Below are positions 62,331 to 64,000 of a DNA stretch of 64,000 nucleotides, one piece after another. The translations under genes and the position numbers were made by a program. Origin of the DNA: an uncultured SAR86 cluster bacterium (lineage in GTDB: Bacteria; Pseudomonadota; Gammaproteobacteria; Magnimaribacterales; D2472). How positions within the stretch are numbered: the stretch's first letter is position 1; each line of letters opens with the position of its first letter. The stretch covers positions 144,583 to 208,582 of the forward strand of contig CABXFU010000001.1 of assembly GCA_902511575.1 (NCBI GenBank). Direction: 5' to 3'. Below the pieces are notes generated by a model. It saw nothing but the letters and a program-made list of their open reading frames with translations. It had not been told where the DNA came from and searched no databases.

Positions 62331-64000
62331 ATGTCAAAAACTCTTGTTATAGTTGAATCACCTGCCAAAGCTAAGACTATTTCTAAGTATCTAGGGGCAG
62401 ACTATATCGTCAAGTCCAGTGTTGGACATATACGAGATCTGCCAAAAGGTAAGTCTAAAAAACCCACTCAGAGAAATACCATCCCCAAAGATCTCCCTGA
62501 AGATGAGAAAAGAAGATTAAAAAAAATTAATGAACGCAAACGACTTGTTAGAAGAATGGGAATTGACCCAGACAATGGCTGGGCTGCAAATTACGAAATC
62601 ATTCCCGAAAAAGAAAAAGTTATTAAAGAATTGAAAACAGCCGCAAAGGGCGTGGACTCAATTTTTCTAGCAACCGATCTTGATAGAGAGGGCGAAGCAA
62701 TAGCATGGCACCTTAAAGAGGCACTAGGCGCAGATAAATTTAACTATTCTAGGGTTAGATTTAATCAAATTACCAAAGATGCAATCTTAGAATCTTTTGA
62801 GGACCCAAAAGACATAGATGCAAGCCTTGTGGAGGCTCAGCAAGCAAGAAGATTTCTTGATAGGGTGGTTGGTTTTGAGCTATCGCCACTTTTATGGGCA
62901 AAAATAGCCCGTAATTTATCTGCTGGAAGAGTTCAATCTGTTGCATTAAGGCTCTTAGTAGAAAGAGAGCATAGCATCCAAGAGTTTAAACCAGATGAGT
63001 TTTGGGAGATTTCATTCAATGCAGAAAATGATAAGAATACTGGTATCGAATTTAGTCTAAATAGAAAAAAATCAGATCCTTTGTTGCAGGCTGAAGAAGC
63101 AAAAAAAATTGAAGAGCTGGTTAAGTCCTCAGATTTACTTGTAAGTGAGGTTACTCAAAAACCTGTTAAATCAAAACCAAAACCTCCTTTTATTACATCT
63201 ACATTGCAACAAGCAGCAAGTACAAAACTTGGTTTTAATGTAAAGAGAACCATGAGAACAGCTCAAAAACTATATGAAAATGGTCTCATTACCTACATGA
63301 GAACTGATGCTCCTGCTCTTTCGCCTGAATCAATTGCAGATGCAAGAATGTATATTGAAACCAACCTTGGAGATAAATATCTTACCAATGCACCAAGAAT
63401 ATATTCCTCCAATGAAAATGCACAGGAGGCCCATGAAGCAATCAGGCCTACAAATGCATCAACAAAATCAGAAGGGTTGATCTCTTCATCAGATGAAGAA
63501 AAAAGATTATACGAACTAATTTGGCAGCAATTTATCGGTTCACAGTTGCCAGATGCTGAATATTTAGCAACTAATGCAAAAATTCATTTAGATGAATATA
63601 TATTTTCTGCAACAGGAAGAGAGGTCGTGTTTGATGGTTTCACCAGAATAGTTAAATCAAAATCTGATGACCCAGATGCTAATCTTCTTCCTCCGCTTGC
63701 AGTTAATCAAAAATTAACTCTCAAAAATTTAGAAAACAAACAAAAGTACACCAAACCTCCTGCAAGGTTTTCAGAAGCAGCATTAGTAAAGGAATTAGAA
63801 AAGAAAGGAATTGGCAGACCTTCTACTTATGCAAATATTATCTCTACAATTCAGGACCGCGGATATGTTGAGGTTCAAAACAGACGATTCTTTGTTAAAA
63901 AAATTGGAATGATTGTTACAGACAGACTTGTAAGTAGCTTTGATGACATCATGGATTATAGTTTTACTGCTAATTTTGAAAATGAATTGGACAGAATTGC
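62331..64000 (+). CDS. topA: DNA topoisomerase I, 3'-truncated by window
   Basis: The frame starts at the ATG at 62331 and is open to the last base (556 codons). Type IA topoisomerase, relaxing negative supercoils. The Toprim domain has LVIVESPAKAKTISKYLG (residues 4-21) and FLATDLDREGEAIAWHL (about 112-128, with the D-x-D acidic cluster); the core has RARRFLDR-like QQARRFLDRVVG and NLSAGRVQSVALRLL; the active Tyr is Tyr322 in LITYMRTDA, close to E. coli Tyr319. PPARFSEAALVKELEKKGIG and RPSTYANIISTIQDRGYV follow. The zinc-ribbon C-terminus is beyond the window. Confidence 0.96.
   Translation, partial: MSKTLVIVESPAKAKTISKYLGADYIVKSSVGHIRDLPKGKSKKPTQRNTIPKDLPEDEKRRLKKINERKRLVRRMGIDPDNGWAANYEIIPEKEKVIKELKTAAKGVDSIFLATDLDREGEAIAWHLKEALGADKFNYSRVRFNQITKDAILESFEDPKDIDASLVEAQQARRFLDRVVGFELSPLLWAKIARNLSAGRVQSVALRLLVEREHSIQEFKPDEFWEISFNAENDKNTGIEFSLNRKKSDPLLQAEEAKKIEELVKSSDLLVSEVTQKPVKSKPKPPFITSTLQQAASTKLGFNVKRTMRTAQKLYENGLITYMRTDAPALSPESIADARMYIETNLGDKYLTNAPRIYSSNENAQEAHEAIRPTNASTKSEGLISSSDEEKRLYELIWQQFIGSQLPDAEYLATNAKIHLDEYIFSATGREVVFDGFTRIVKSKSDDPDANLLPPLAVNQKLTLKNLENKQKYTKPPARFSEAALVKELEKKGIGRPSTYANIISTIQDRGYVEVQNRRFFVKKIGMIVTDRLVSSFDDIMDYSFTANFENELDRI

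Noticed and set aside
1..64000. tRNA or rRNA genes, CRISPR repeats and insertion sequences
   Set aside because: No spacer is large or structured enough for rRNA or arrays; none showed a tRNA T-arm pattern; no transposase frame was seen.

Overview
The window is a compact, AT-rich stretch of bacterial chromosome. It carries 58 protein genes (the first and last cut by the window ends), two eroded gene fragments, and no tRNA, rRNA, CRISPR array or insertion sequence that I could find. No gap between genes exceeds about 240 bases. Gene content (TonB-dependent receptor, DUF3604 protein, class I photolyase, several acyl-CoA dehydrogenases, AtuA-family protein, NAD(P)H/flavin oxidoreductases, Prc, NagZ, RraA, WecE-type sugar genes) and base composition fit a streamlined marine gammaproteobacterium. 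SAR86-like is my best guess, but that is inference, not proof.

Layout. 1-5294: DUF3604 protein, TerB-like protein, then surface-polysaccharide genes (sugar transferase, epimerase, FlaA1/WbpM-type dehydratase). 5296-12684: PQQ-type sugar dehydrogenase, inositol-monophosphatase family protein, photolyase, aldehyde dehydrogenase, class II aldolase, fumarase, pterin dehydratase. 12763-20373: a purine block (guaB, NCS2 purine permease, TonB receptor, phosphoribosyltransferase, guaA). The permease and receptor diverge from a 236-base region that holds a perfect inverted repeat and a sigma-54-like -24/-12 element. 20519-27002: glycan genes (three methyltransferases, three glycosyltransferases) placed directly after guaA. 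A diverged second copy of the guaA 3' end sits at 22279-22361, the pattern left by integration at guaA. 27062-31758: nitroreductase, TadA, exonuclease III, Prc protease, DsbA-like isomerase.

31755-40817 (minus strand): a seven-gene, tightly overlapping acyl-CoA operon (biotin-dependent carboxylase pair, TetR regulator, AtuA-like protein, enoyl-CoA hydratase, two acyl-CoA dehydrogenases) that resembles acyclic terpene (Atu) or leucine (Liu) catabolism. A glutathione transferase diverges from it. The spacer carries the palindrome GGTAAT-N14-ATTACC, and the same palindrome with the same 14-base spacing recurs 3.9 kb away between a nitronate-monooxygenase-like gene and an LLM-class flavin oxidoreductase. 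This suggests one regulon run by the TetR protein.

41566-50839: dTDP-sugar genes (rfbB, rfbA, a WecD-like acetyltransferase, wecE) with a GtrA/GtrB pair and a polytopic membrane protein, together a plausible pathway for dTDP-Fuc4NAc and its attachment to surface glycan. 50850-56333: NagZ, RraA, acyltransferase, MazG, and a second acyl-CoA dehydrogenase pair. 56483-64000: iron alcohol dehydrogenase, a zinc alcohol dehydrogenase remnant, sirtuin, NAD kinase, rhomboid protease, GalU, PyrD, a small membrane-anchored protein, and topA running off the end.
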